Of a stretch of DNA of 64,000 nucleotides, positions 34,157 through 41,670 are shown piece after piece. Origin of the DNA: UBA8079 sp049601915. Its GTDB lineage: Bacteria > Pseudomonadota > Alphaproteobacteria > UBA6615. A program made the translations under genes and the position numbers. The notes below the pieces were generated by a model, which saw only the letters and a list, made by a program, of their open reading frames with translations, made no database searches and was not told where the DNA came from. The stretch lies in NCBI GenBank assembly GCA_049601915.1, contig JBMYRB010000002.1, positions 62,001-126,000 on the forward strand, read 5' to 3'. The stretch's first letter is position 1, and each line of letters starts with the position of its first letter.

Positions 34157-36235
34157 ATGTCCGCGACCCCGACATCTGACATCAACACTGCGCTTGTCCA
34201 TTGGGAGGGCCCGATGGGGCTGCCCGAATTTGCGCGGATCGAGGATCGTGATTTCAAGACCGCTTTTGCTGCGGCCCTGCAGGCGCATCTGGCCGAGATC
34301 GATGAGATTGCGAATGATCCGGCCAAGCCGACATTCGTGAACACGATCGTAGCGCTTGAGCGCGCGGGCGAGATGTACGGCCGTGTGTCGGGTGTGTTCT
34401 GGAATCTGTCGGGCGCGAACACAAACGAAACGCTGCAGGCCTTGGAACGCAAATTGTCGCCGGAACTGTCACGGCATCAATCCAGGATCATGATGAATGC
34501 CGGGTTGTTTGCACGCATCGATGCGCTTTATCAGGATCGCGAAAACCTCGACCTAGATGCCGAGGCTGCGCTTGTGCTGGAGCTGACATGGAAAGCCTTC
34601 GTCCGCTCCGGTGCTAAACTCGACCCGGCGAACCAGAAGCATCTCGCAGAAATCGACGAGCGGCTCGCGGGGCTGGGAACAGCCTTTGCGCAAAACGTAC
34701 TGGCCGATGAGCGTGACTATGCGCTGGTGTTGGGGCCCGATGACGACCTTGCGGGCTTGCCGGACTTCCTGATCTCCGGCATGGCCGCCGCAGCCGAGGA
34801 ACGCGGATACGAAGGCAAGTATGCGGTGACCCTGTCCCGCTCGATCATCGAACCGTTCCTGACGTTCTCGACCCGTCGGGATTTGCGCGAGCAGGCCTTC
34901 CGGGCCTGGGGTGCGCGTGGCGAAGGACGGGGAGAACGGGACAACCGTCCCATCGTCGCGGAGATGGTCAGATTGAGGGCCGAGAAGGCGGCGCTTCTGG
35001 GCTATGCGACCTTCGCCCATTTCAAGCTCGACAACACGATGGCCAAGACCCCCGAGGCTGTGCGCGAACTTCTCGAAACGGTTTGGGAGAAGGCACGCAC
35101 CCGCGCGTCTGAGGAGGCCGACGACCTGTCGGCCTTGATCGCGGGGGAGGGCCACAATCATGGCGTGGCCCCTTGGGATTGGCGGCACTATGCCGAGAAA
35201 CAACGCGCGGCGCGGTTCGACCTCAATGAGGCTGAGATCAAACCCTATCTCCAGCTTGAACGGATGATCGAGGCGGCGTTCGATACGGCGAACAGATTGT
35301 TCGGAATAAGCTTTCGCCAGCATCCGGAGATCGAGGCCTATCATCCCGACGTTCGGGTTTTTGAGGTACTCGACGCAGATGGTGCGCGGATCGCGGTGTT
35401 TCTCGCCGATTATTTCGCCCGCCCGTCCAAGCGTTCGGGTGCCTGGATGACGTCATTTCAGGATCAACATCGGCTTGCCGGTGAAGCCGGTGATCACGAC
35501 CAGATTTCCATCGTCGTGAATGTGATGAACTTCGCCAAGGCGGCGGCCGGTGCGCCGGTCTTGATCACCATGGATGATGCGCGGACACTGTTTCACGAGT
35601 TCGGGCACGCTCTGCACGGTATGCTGTCCGACGTCACCTATCCCTCGATCTCCGGCACGTCGGTGAGCCGCGATTTCGTAGAGTTGCCGTCCCAGCTTTA
35701 CGAGCATTGGCTGACCGTGCCCGATGTGCTGCAGCGCTTCGCGGTGCATTACGAGACCGGTGAACCCATGCCCACAGCGCTATTGGACAAACTTCGCGCG
35801 GCGGAGAAGTTCAACAAGGGCTTCGCCAATGTGGAGTTCACCTCGTCGGCGTTGGTCGACATGGCATTCCACGCCCTCGACCCGACGCAAGCCACGGATG
35901 TCGACCCGGTCGCGTTCCAGGCCGAGATCCTGGCCGGCCTCGATATGCCAGAGGCGATCGTCATGCGTCACGCGACACCCCACTTCGCCCATGTGTTCTC
36001 CGGCGACGGCTACTCCGCGGGTTACTATTCCTACATGTGGTCGGGTGTTCTCGACGCCGATGCTTTCGAAGCCTTCACCGAGGCAGGCGATGCGTTCGAC
36101 CCGGCGACGGCCCGCAAGCTGCATGAGCATATATACGCGTCGGGCGGGTCCATGGACCCAGAGGACGCCTATCTGGCTTTCCGCGGCAAGCTGCCGACGG
36201 CCGATGCTTTGCTTGCGAAGGAAGGCCTGGTCTAG
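34157..36235 (+). CDS. dcp: M3-family zinc metallopeptidase, peptidyl-dipeptidase Dcp / oligopeptidase A type
   Basis: A 692-residue cytoplasmic zinc oligopeptidase. The zinc-binding HExxH is TLFHEFGHALHGM near residue 480, with the third ligand Glu about 25 residues later in SRDFVELPSQLYEHW. Typical M3A flanking blocks are present: FLADYFARPSKRSGAWM before and YYSYMWSGVLDADAFEAF after, the latter very close to E. coli Dcp. It would remove C-terminal dipeptides or cut short peptides in protein and signal-peptide turnover. The ATG at 34157 follows AGAGGACCGACCC; the longer start at 34109 is less likely. It stands alone, about 110 bases from its right neighbour. Confidence 0.93.
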   Translation: MSATPTSDINTALVHWEGPMGLPEFARIEDRDFKTAFAAALQAHLAEIDEIANDPAKPTFVNTIVALERAGEMYGRVSGVFWNLSGANTNETLQALERKLSPELSRHQSRIMMNAGLFARIDALYQDRENLDLDAEAALVLELTWKAFVRSGAKLDPANQKHLAEIDERLAGLGTAFAQNVLADERDYALVLGPDDDLAGLPDFLISGMAAAAEERGYEGKYAVTLSRSIIEPFLTFSTRRDLREQAFRAWGARGEGRGERDNRPIVAEMVRLRAEKAALLGYATFAHFKLDNTMAKTPEAVRELLETVWEKARTRASEEADDLSALIAGEGHNHGVAPWDWRHYAEKQRAARFDLNEAEIKPYLQLERMIEAAFDTANRLFGISFRQHPEIEAYHPDVRVFEVLDADGARIAVFLADYFARPSKRSGAWMTSFQDQHRLAGEAGDHDQISIVVNVMNFAKAAAGAPVLITMDDARTLFHEFGHALHGMLSDVTYPSISGTSVSRDFVELPSQLYEHWLTVPDVLQRFAVHYETGEPMPTALLDKLRAAEKFNKGFANVEFTSSALVDMAFHALDPTQATDVDPVAFQAEILAGLDMPEAIVMRHATPHFAHVFSGDGYSAGYYSYMWSGVLDADAFEAFTEAGDAFDPATARKLHEHIYASGGSMDPEDAYLAFRGKLPTADALLAKEGLV

Positions 36236-36343
36236 GCGGTTTCCACTAGGGGATAGCCGATCGATATGCGCGGGCGTTGCCGCACGTCGCCGCATGATGA
36301 ATATTCATGCCGTGCCAGAGGGAATGTGAATGGGGGAAACGAC

Positions 36344-37396
36344 GTGGCGAAGAGCTATTCAATTTGCATGCTGCCCGGGGATGGTATCGGGCCCGAGGTC
36401 GTCGATTGCGCGCGCAGGGTGCTCGATGCGCTGACGGCGGGTGGCGGTCCGGCTTTCGCGTATGACGTCCAGCCGGCCGGTCATGGCACTTATCTCGACT
36501 GCGGAAACTCGATCCCGGCCGCATCGATTGCGGCGGCGAAGGCGGCTGACGCCGTGTTCCTCGGTGCGATGGATGTCGCAGAAATTCCGCCTGGTGCGGG
36601 TGACCCGCTGCTGGATCTGCGCGGTGAACTGGAAGTGGAAGCCAGTGTCCGGCCGTCCCGAACGCTCGCCGGCATCGCGTCTCCGGCCGCCGATATCGAC
36701 TGTGTTGTCGTCCGTGAGATGACGGAGGGGCTTTACTCCCAGATCGAGTATCAGGTCGGTGCGGACACGGCATGCGCGGTTCGCGTGATTACGCGCGGTG
36801 CCTCCACGAAAACCGCACGCATGGCCTTCGAGCAAGCGACCGCGCGACAGCGCGCACGCGCTGCTGATGGGTCCGACAAACCGGCGAGGGTGACCGCGGT
36901 GCACAAGGTCGGCGTCCTCAAACTCACGGATGGCTTGTTCCTGGAGGCCTGTGCCGAAGTGGCGAGGGACTATCCGGATATCGAATACGAGAGCAGAAAT
37001 ATCGATGCCTGTGCCATGGAGATGATGCGCGAACCGGACCATTTCGACGTCATCCTGGCGACCAACGCCTTTGGTGACATCCTGTCCGATATTGCAGCGG
37101 GTCTGGCCGCGGGCCTAGGCCTTGCGGCCTCGGCATGTATCGGCGCGCGCTGGGCCTATTTCGAGCCGGTCCATGGCACCGCGCCGGATATCGCGGGCCA
37201 AGGAGTCGCAAACCCCTGCGCGACGATCCTCAGCGCGGCGATGATGCTGCGGTATCTGGGCGAGGAAGTAAGCGCCGATATAGTCGAGAATGCCGTCTAT
37301 TCGGTGCTCGCGGCAGGTGCCGTCCGCACCGGCGACCTCGGCGGTTTGGCGAACAGCACCGAGATGACCGACGCAGTTATCCAAGCGATGAAATAG
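36344..37396 (+). CDS. Isocitrate/isopropylmalate dehydrogenase family protein
   Basis: A 350-residue NAD(P)-dependent beta-decarboxylating dehydrogenase. The first residues, CMLPGDGIGPEVVD, are the family opening; the substrate region reads REMTEGLYSQIEYQ, where the TEGLY form is closer to isocitrate/homoisocitrate-type enzymes than to LeuB (TGGIY). Metal and substrate residues follow in NIDACAMEMM and TNAFGDILSDIAAGL, and the cofactor block is EPVHGTAPDIAGQG. The start is GTG 36344, with GGGGGAA 6-7 bases upstream; no in-frame ATG fits. It may be a tartrate/malate-like or other paralogue rather than leuB. Its stop directly touches the stop of the truncated dctM on the other strand. Confidence 0.85.
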   Translation: MAKSYSICMLPGDGIGPEVVDCARRVLDALTAGGGPAFAYDVQPAGHGTYLDCGNSIPAASIAAAKAADAVFLGAMDVAEIPPGAGDPLLDLRGELEVEASVRPSRTLAGIASPAADIDCVVVREMTEGLYSQIEYQVGADTACAVRVITRGASTKTARMAFEQATARQRARAADGSDKPARVTAVHKVGVLKLTDGLFLEACAEVARDYPDIEYESRNIDACAMEMMREPDHFDVILATNAFGDILSDIAAGLAAGLGLAASACIGARWAYFEPVHGTAPDIAGQGVANPCATILSAAMMLRYLGEEVSADIVENAVYSVLAAGAVRTGDLGGLANSTEMTDAVIQAMK

Positions 37397-37915
37397 TTAA
37401 GACAGGACCCGCGCCAGCCCCGGCAGAAAAACGATCAGCAGCAGCCGTGCGATGTCGGCGGCGAAGAAGGGCACGATACCCTTGAAGATCGCGCCGATCG
37501 GTACTTCGGGCGGCATCGATTTGATCACGAACACGTTCAGCCCGATGGGCGGGGTGATCAGGCTGATCTCGACGACCATCGCCATGACGATGCCGAACCA
37601 GATTAGGTCGAAGCCCAGGGCGTCCAACACGGGCACGAAAATCGGCACGGTGAGGAAGATCATCGCCAGTCCCTCGATGATCGTTCCCAGCAGGATGTAG
37701 ATCAGCAGAATAACGAGGATCACCGTGAGCGGCTCGATGTTCAGGGTCCGGATGAAATCCACGATCGCGTTGGGCAGGCCGGCGACGTTGACGAAGTTGT
37801 TCAGGATCAGCGCGCCGAAGGCGATGGTGAAAATCATCGCGATGGTCTCGGCCGCCTCGGCCAGGGCGGAGAAGATGCGCAGGTTCATGCGCCGGCGCGC
37901 GCGGCGTTTCGTGAC
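37397..37915 (-). pseudogene. dctM: TRAP transporter large permease DctM, C-terminal remnant (5' truncated)
   Basis: About 170 residues match the last third of a TRAP-type dicarboxylate transporter large permease: RIFSALAEAAETIAMIFTIA, GALILNNFVNVAGLPNAI, TIIEGLAMIFLTVPIFVPVL, then SLITPPIGLNVFVIK and a final hydrophobic span. Full-length DctM has about 430 residues. Above roughly position 37915 the similarity stops, and the sequence instead reads as phnM on the other strand, so the first two thirds are missing. The frame happens to stay open further upstream, but the residues there are antisense to phnM and are Arg/Pro/Ser-rich noise. No DctQ or DctP gene is nearby. The remnant has no credible start and is probably not functional. 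Confidence 0.8.
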
Positions 37916-37928
37916 ATGGGGCCCCGTG
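37915..37928. repeat. Palindrome at the dctM/phnM junction
   Basis: CATGGGGCCCCGTG is a palindrome of 14 bases with one mismatched pair, centred on GGGGCCCC (37918-37925). It lies exactly where dctM similarity on the minus strand ends and phnM similarity on the plus strand begins, so it may mark the join. Confidence 0.5.
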
Positions 37929-38335
37929 TTTCGGAATTCCCGACGACGGAAGCGACGGCCAAGGCTGCACGCGATGCGGGCGAGCATACGGTGCTCGGTG
38001 CGCCCAATGTTGTGCGTGGCGGCATCCATAACGGCGCCATGGATGCCACGCGGGCGGTCCTCGATGGCCTGTGTTCGGTATTGACGTCGGACTACTACTA
38101 TCCCGCGACCCTGATGGCACCGTTCTGCCTTGCCACGGACCATGGCCTGTCGATCGCCGAGACCTGGCCCCTGGTTTCCGCCAATCCGGCGGAGGCCGCG
38201 GGACTGGATGATCGTGATGTGCTTGAACCCGGCCGCCGCGCAGATATGCTGCTGGTCGATGCGTCCGACCCGAGGGCGCCATGCCCGGTGTGCTGTTTCG
38301 TGGCGGGGCGAAAGTTTTTCGACCGGCGAGCGTGA
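37922..38335 (+). pseudogene. phnM: Alkylphosphonate utilisation amidohydrolase PhnM, C-terminal remnant (5' truncated)
   Basis: About 135 residues match the end of PhnM, the metal-dependent triphosphate diphosphatase of C-P lyase phosphonate breakdown. Landmarks are SEFPTTEATAKAARDAG, LGAPNVVRGGIHNGAMDA, LTSDYYYPATLM and the closing PAEAAGLDDRDVLEPGRRAD followed by a beta-strand tail. PhnM usually has about 380 residues; the N-terminal metal-ligand part is missing because the sequence to the left of about 37920 belongs to dctM on the other strand. No other phn gene is in the window. An ATG at 37916 opens this frame but only by chance of the junction. It converges on the BKACE gene. Confidence 0.8.
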
Positions 38336-38345
38336 ACTTCGCCGG

Positions 38346-39227
38346 CTAGGCCGCGAGGCCGAGGATCTCCCGCGCCTGGGCGGCCGTGGCGACATCTTCA
38401 CCCAGGGACTGCACGATCCCGACCGCATGCTCGACAAGTTCGGCGTTGCCCGCGGCGAGCTTGCCCCGCGAAATGTAGAGATTGTCCTCAAGGCCCACGC
38501 GGCAATGGCCGCCCAGCTTGGTGGCCGTCTCGACCATCGGCATCTCGTGACGCGAGATGCCGAAGGACGCCCACACGGCATTCTCGGGTGCCAAGTCCCG
38601 CATGAGCGCCATGGCCTCGCGTGAGGCGGGGGCCCCCCAGGAAATGCCGAGGCAAAACTGAAACAAGGGGATCGGGTCGGTGATATCGCCGTCTGCGCAC
38701 ATCTGTGCGGCCAGGCGCACATGGCCGGTATCGAACACTTCCAGTTCGGGTTTGACCCCGGCTGCCTGGATCATCCGCGCCATGTCGCGCAGGATCGCGG
38801 GCGAGTTGACCATGTTCCATTCGCCGAAATTCATCGAGGCGACGTCGAGCGAGCAGATATCCGGCTTGAGCTTTACGACATGTTCCACCCGTCGTTCGGC
38901 GGTGAACATTCCGCTTGTCGCCCCCGCCGTCATCGGGTCGGCGGGGTCGGGCACGAATCGGCCGCCGGGACCGGTCGTGAGGTTGATGATGACCGGCGAA
39001 CCGGAATCGCGAATGCGCTTCACGACCGCCTCGTAATATTCGAGCTTGGTACTCGCCTTGCCGGTGTTCGGGTTGCGTACATGGATATGCGCGATCGCCG
39101 CACCGGCCTTGTTGGCGGCGATGGCCTCGTTGGCGATTTCCTCGGGCGTGACGGGGACCGCCGGGTTCATGGCGGTGGAATCCGCCGAGCCGGTGACGGC
39201 GCAGGCGATGATGACGGGACGGGCCAT
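38346..39227 (-). CDS. Beta-keto acid cleavage enzyme (BKACE, DUF849) family protein
   Basis: A 293-residue protein of the 3-keto-5-aminohexanoate cleavage (Kce/BKACE) family. These zinc enzymes condense a beta-keto acid with acetyl-CoA to give acetoacetate and a new CoA ester. Seen here: MARPVIIACAVTGSADSTAM at the start, the zinc-binding HIHVRNPNTGKAS, IINLTTGPGGRF, SLDVASMNFGEWN and ELEVFDTGHVRLA. The different subgroups use different beta-keto acids (from lysine fermentation, carnitine and others) and the substrate cannot be assigned from what I see. It follows the truncated phnM convergently and starts about 60 bases from the end of the HNH nuclease gene on the same strand. Confidence 0.9.
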   Translation of the reverse strand: MARPVIIACAVTGSADSTAMNPAVPVTPEEIANEAIAANKAGAAIAHIHVRNPNTGKASTKLEYYEAVVKRIRDSGSPVIINLTTGPGGRFVPDPADPMTAGATSGMFTAERRVEHVVKLKPDICSLDVASMNFGEWNMVNSPAILRDMARMIQAAGVKPELEVFDTGHVRLAAQMCADGDITDPIPLFQFCLGISWGAPASREAMALMRDLAPENAVWASFGISRHEMPMVETATKLGGHCRVGLEDNLYISRGKLAAGNAELVEHAVGIVQSLGEDVATAAQAREILGLAA

Positions 39228-39288
39228 GGGTATTTCCTCTCGGGAATTGAGTGTTAGTGATGAATCACCCTAAATGGGTCAAGGTCTT

Positions 39289-40188
39289 TCAACTTTTGAA
39301 ACAGTGCTCTCGATGCCACTCAAGAAAGTGTGGATGGGGGCGATCCACTGAACGGACTAGTGGTGTCGCACGGCCATTTGAGTTGATGAAGGATTCTACG
39401 CTGGCCCTGTCATTCACTTGTCGGGAAATCAGAATCTCGAGGTCGTTCGACAAACCGATTAGGCCCCGGTCGAACATCCAGTGTGCGGTGCCGGACAATG
39501 CTATTCCATTGTGAACGATGTCCGGACCATTGTACTCCACGGGCTTAATGTGGGCAGCATTCACCTCGGCGCCTCCACCACCGTTGATGAGTTTGAGCCC
39601 GGTAAAAGCGCAGCGCTCGTCATATGCGCGAAGCACAACTCGACGAAATGCACGATCACGTAGCGGTCGGCTTGCGAGCTGATCGACGCGCTGACGTTCA
39701 GTCTCAAGCGTGAACGGGGATTGTTGTTCCTCCGCACCAGGAGCCGAGTCTTCGAGATCCTGACGCGGTAATACTTGATCGGATTGGTCAAGTCCGCGAT
39801 CCACAATACGCATGAAATCTGCGGATGATACAGGTCGGACTGCGGCTTGCGCGCGACCAGATAGTTTACCGTTTTCATTAAGGAGCCCGCGTTCGACCGG
39901 AGCGATTCCATCGTTGAAGGGGACTGGATTGGGGAAGACGAGATAGCTACCCGGCGCTATGTGAGCAAGAAACCTTCTGGGTTCTGATATGTCGGGAGTA
40001 ATCATCTCAACGCGTGCGATCGCGAAATAGCCACGTGTCTCCCTTACCTTCTTCGGTTCGAGGTACACAATCCGATCGCCGACTGCGGTATTGGCGCGGT
40101 CGAGATACTGTTTCGGAAATTGATACTGCTCTGACGGGCTGTCGTCGTAGATCAAGTCTGGATGAAGCATGAATACACAATGGCCCAT
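39289..40188 (-). CDS. HNH endonuclease, predicted restriction-type, with N-terminal PUA/EVE-like domain
   Basis: A 299-residue protein in two parts. The C-terminal half is an HNH nuclease domain: YDERCAFTGLKLINGG, then VNAAHIKPVEYNGPDIVHNG and LSGTAHWMFDRGLIGLS, giving the Cys-x-x-Thr-Gly / Ala-His-Ile / Asn-Gly / His-x-x-Phe-Asp pattern of predicted restriction endonucleases. The N-terminal half (about 1-110: YQFPKQYLDRANTAVGDRIV, then GYFAIARVEMI and APGSYLVFPNPVPF) resembles small PUA/EVE-like folds that often read modified bases, by pattern only. The gene is visibly poorer in G+C than its neighbours and lies between a tRNA-Ser and a rearranged region, so it is probably acquired. No methyltransferase is next to it, which fits a stand-alone modification-dependent (type IV-like) nuclease. 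Confidence 0.75.
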   Translation of the reverse strand: MGHCVFMLHPDLIYDDSPSEQYQFPKQYLDRANTAVGDRIVYLEPKKVRETRGYFAIARVEMITPDISEPRRFLAHIAPGSYLVFPNPVPFNDGIAPVERGLLNENGKLSGRAQAAVRPVSSADFMRIVDRGLDQSDQVLPRQDLEDSAPGAEEQQSPFTLETERQRVDQLASRPLRDRAFRRVVLRAYDERCAFTGLKLINGGGGAEVNAAHIKPVEYNGPDIVHNGIALSGTAHWMFDRGLIGLSNDLEILISRQVNDRASVESFINSNGRATPLVRSVDRPHPHFLEWHREHCFKS

Positions 40189-40398
40189 GCAAATACCCTA
40201 ACCCGCTCGCGTTGATGGCGTGTGCTCCGCTGTTGGTGATTGGGAGCGCGATGGTGGCGTCGCCTCGTGGAGGTTTTGTCGAGAGCATACCGTATCAGAG
40301 CAAAAACCAAACCTCGCAAACAGTGGGCAACGTTTGTCAGTGCGGGCTCACGTAGCAACTTTGAGTGAATGAAAGCGCTAGCGCAAAACACGGAAAAA

Positions 40399-40488
40399 TG
40401 GCGGAGGGAGAGAGATTCGAACTCTCGGAACGCTTACACGCTCAACAGTTTTCGAGACTGCCCCGTTCAACCACTCCGGCACCCCTCC
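40399..40488 (-). tRNA. tRNA-Ser (CGA anticodon)
   Basis: Read on the minus strand, the 90-base cloverleaf starts GGAGGGGTGCCGGAG and ends TCCCTCCGCCA with an encoded CCA. The acceptor stem pairs GGAGGGG with TCCCTCC (one G-T), the anticodon stem-loop is CAGT-CTCGAAA-ACTG with anticodon CGA, a long variable arm typical of serine tRNAs follows (GAGCGTGTAAGCGTTC region), and the T arm is GAGAG-TTCGAAT-CTCTC. It decodes UCG. Its 3' end points at the HNH nuclease gene, the side where integrating elements usually insert. Confidence 0.93.
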
Positions 40489-40628
40489 GCCGATATTCGG
40501 GTATCGTATGCGATATCCTGAACGGACCCGTGATATGTACGGGCGCACGGGTTCTACCCCACCCGGCGACAAACCTGCAACCCGCTGTGGGTGGGCGATT
40601 TTTCGGCCTTTTCGCACACGTTGGGCGG

Positions 40629-40656
40629 TTGACACGCGGCTCTGGCGGCGTATAGT
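40629..40656 (+). promoter_or_regulatory. Sigma-70-type promoter for rplU
   Basis: A -35 box TTGACA at 40629-40634 is followed, 16 bases later, by TATAGT at 40651-40656. This near-consensus pair lies about 115-120 bases upstream of rplU and faces it, giving a leader of roughly 110 bases. It should drive rplU and rpmA. Confidence 0.75.
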
Positions 40657-40743
40657 CCGCCCGCATCGGCTGGACCGACTGATTTATTCGCGGCCCGCCT
40701 TGTTTTTGCTGGAACATTCGGCACTCGTGAGACCGCGCTTGGG

Positions 40744-40761
40744 CGTGGCACGATGGCCACG
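40744..40761 (+). other. Hairpin in the rplU leader
   Basis: CGTGGC-ACGATG-GCCACG forms a 6-base stem with a 6-base loop inside the transcribed leader, 18 bases upstream of the rplU start. It might take part in autogenous control of L21, as ribosomal protein leaders often do, but no known leader motif is recognised. Confidence 0.35.
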
Positions 40762-40779
40762 ACATAACGGATGCGGAAC

Positions 40780-41331
40780 ATGTACGCAGTCATTCAAACC
40801 GGCGGGAAGCAGTATCGCGTCGCCAATGGCGATGTGATCACCGTCGAGAAGCTCGAAGGCGAAGCGGGAAGCACCCTGGAGATTTCGCCGGTGCTGATGC
40901 TCGACGACGGCAAGGAAACCCAGGTCGGCACGCCGATCGTCGAGGGTGCCGCCGTCACTGCCGAGCTGGTCGAGCAGACCCGGGGCAAGAAGATCGTTGT
41001 CTTCAAGAAGAAGCGCCGCCAGGGCTATCAGCGCACGCATGGCCATCGCCAGGATCAGACGGTTCTGCGCATCGTCGACGTAACCGGCAAGGCGAAGGCG
41101 CCGGCGAAGAAGGCCGCGAAGGCTGCGGAACCGAAGACCAATGACGCGCCGGCCGAGGCGGCACCTGCCGCGGAGGCCAAGCCCGCCGCGAAGAAGCCCG
41201 CCGCCAAGAAACCTGTTGCGAAGAAGCCGGCCGCCAAGAAGGCCGCTTCGAGCACGACCAAGAAACCTGCGGCCAAGAAACCTGCCGCGAAGAAACCTGC
41301 AGCCAAGAAACCGGCTGCGGACAAGGAGTAA
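40780..41331 (+). CDS. rplU: 50S ribosomal protein L21 with long Lys/Ala/Pro C-terminal tail
   Basis: The first about 103 residues are ordinary L21: MYAVIQTGGKQYRVANGD, then TRGKKIVVFKKKRRQGYQRT and GHRQDQTVLRIVDV, the rRNA-binding end. Normal L21 stops here; this protein continues for about 80 more residues with a low-complexity tail of KPAAKK units and an Ala/Glu-rich stretch. ATG 40780 gives the family N-terminus; ATG 40771 would add three residues. The gene has its own near-consensus promoter and is followed after 6 bases by rpmA, the universal rplU-rpmA pair. Alanine/lysine tails on L21 occur in some alphaproteobacteria; they resemble histone-H1 tails and may bind nucleic acid. Confidence 0.95.
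   Translation: MYAVIQTGGKQYRVANGDVITVEKLEGEAGSTLEISPVLMLDDGKETQVGTPIVEGAAVTAELVEQTRGKKIVVFKKKRRQGYQRTHGHRQDQTVLRIVDVTGKAKAPAKKAAKAAEPKTNDAPAEAAPAAEAKPAAKKPAAKKPVAKKPAAKKAASSTTKKPAAKKPAAKKPAAKKPAADKE
41177..41325 (+). repeat. Imperfect tandem repeat encoding KPAAKK units
   Basis: Units of about 15 bases (aagaaacctgccgcg and variants) repeat in frame, encoding KKPAA motifs interrupted once by a Ser-Ser-Thr-Thr spacer. The units differ at third positions, so the repeat is old or selected at protein level rather than a fresh slippage product. Confidence 0.75.
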
Positions 41332-41337
41332 TCAGAC

Positions 41338-41595
41338 ATGGCGCATAAAAAAGCAGGCGGTAGTTCACGCAATGGTCGCGATTCAGCGGGCCGGCGCCTC
41401 GGCGTCAAGAAATATGGCGGCGAAGCGGTCATTCCGGGCAACATCATCATCCGCCAGCGCGGTACCAAGTTTCATCCCGGCGAGAATGTCGGCATTGGCA
41501 AGGACCACACCATCTTCGCGATGAGCGAAGGCAAGGTGCAGTTCACCCGTAAGCGTGGCGGCCGTAACTTCGTATCTGTGGTTCCGCCGGCCTAA
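41338..41595 (+). CDS. rpmA: 50S ribosomal protein L27
   Basis: L27 is 85 residues and begins MAHKKAGGSSRNGRDSAGRR, the conserved N-terminus that reaches the peptidyl transferase centre, followed by LGVKKYGGEAVIPGNIIIRQ and KFHPGENVGIGKDHTIFA. No N-terminal extension of the Firmicute type is present, so no processing is needed. It starts 6 bases after rplU and is followed by a strong rho-independent terminator, so rplU-rpmA is a closed two-gene operon. The product is a structural protein of the large ribosomal subunit. Confidence 0.98.
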   Translation: MAHKKAGGSSRNGRDSAGRRLGVKKYGGEAVIPGNIIIRQRGTKFHPGENVGIGKDHTIFAMSEGKVQFTRKRGGRNFVSVVPPA

Positions 41596-41620
41596 GGGTC
41601 TGCCGCGAGACTTTGTTGTT

Positions 41621-41653
41621 CGGGGAGATTGGCCAGCCGATCTCCCCGTTTTT
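41621..41653 (+). terminator. Rho-independent terminator after rpmA
   Basis: CGGGGAGAT (41621-41629) pairs with ATCTCCCCG (41640-41648) across a 10-base loop, followed directly by five T residues. It ends the rplU-rpmA transcript just before obgE, which therefore needs its own promoter or readthrough. Confidence 0.9.
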
Positions 41654-41670
41654 CGTTTAGAGACCGGATC

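Noticed and set aside
37397..38722. One 441-residue minus-strand protein
   Set aside because: Only the C-terminal part is DctM-like; the rest is Arg/Pro/Ser-rich antisense of phnM and of the BKACE gene.
41177..41325. CRISPR-like or satellite repeat
   Set aside because: The repeats are in frame inside rplU, vary at third codon positions and have no spacers. No CRISPR array was seen anywhere in the window.
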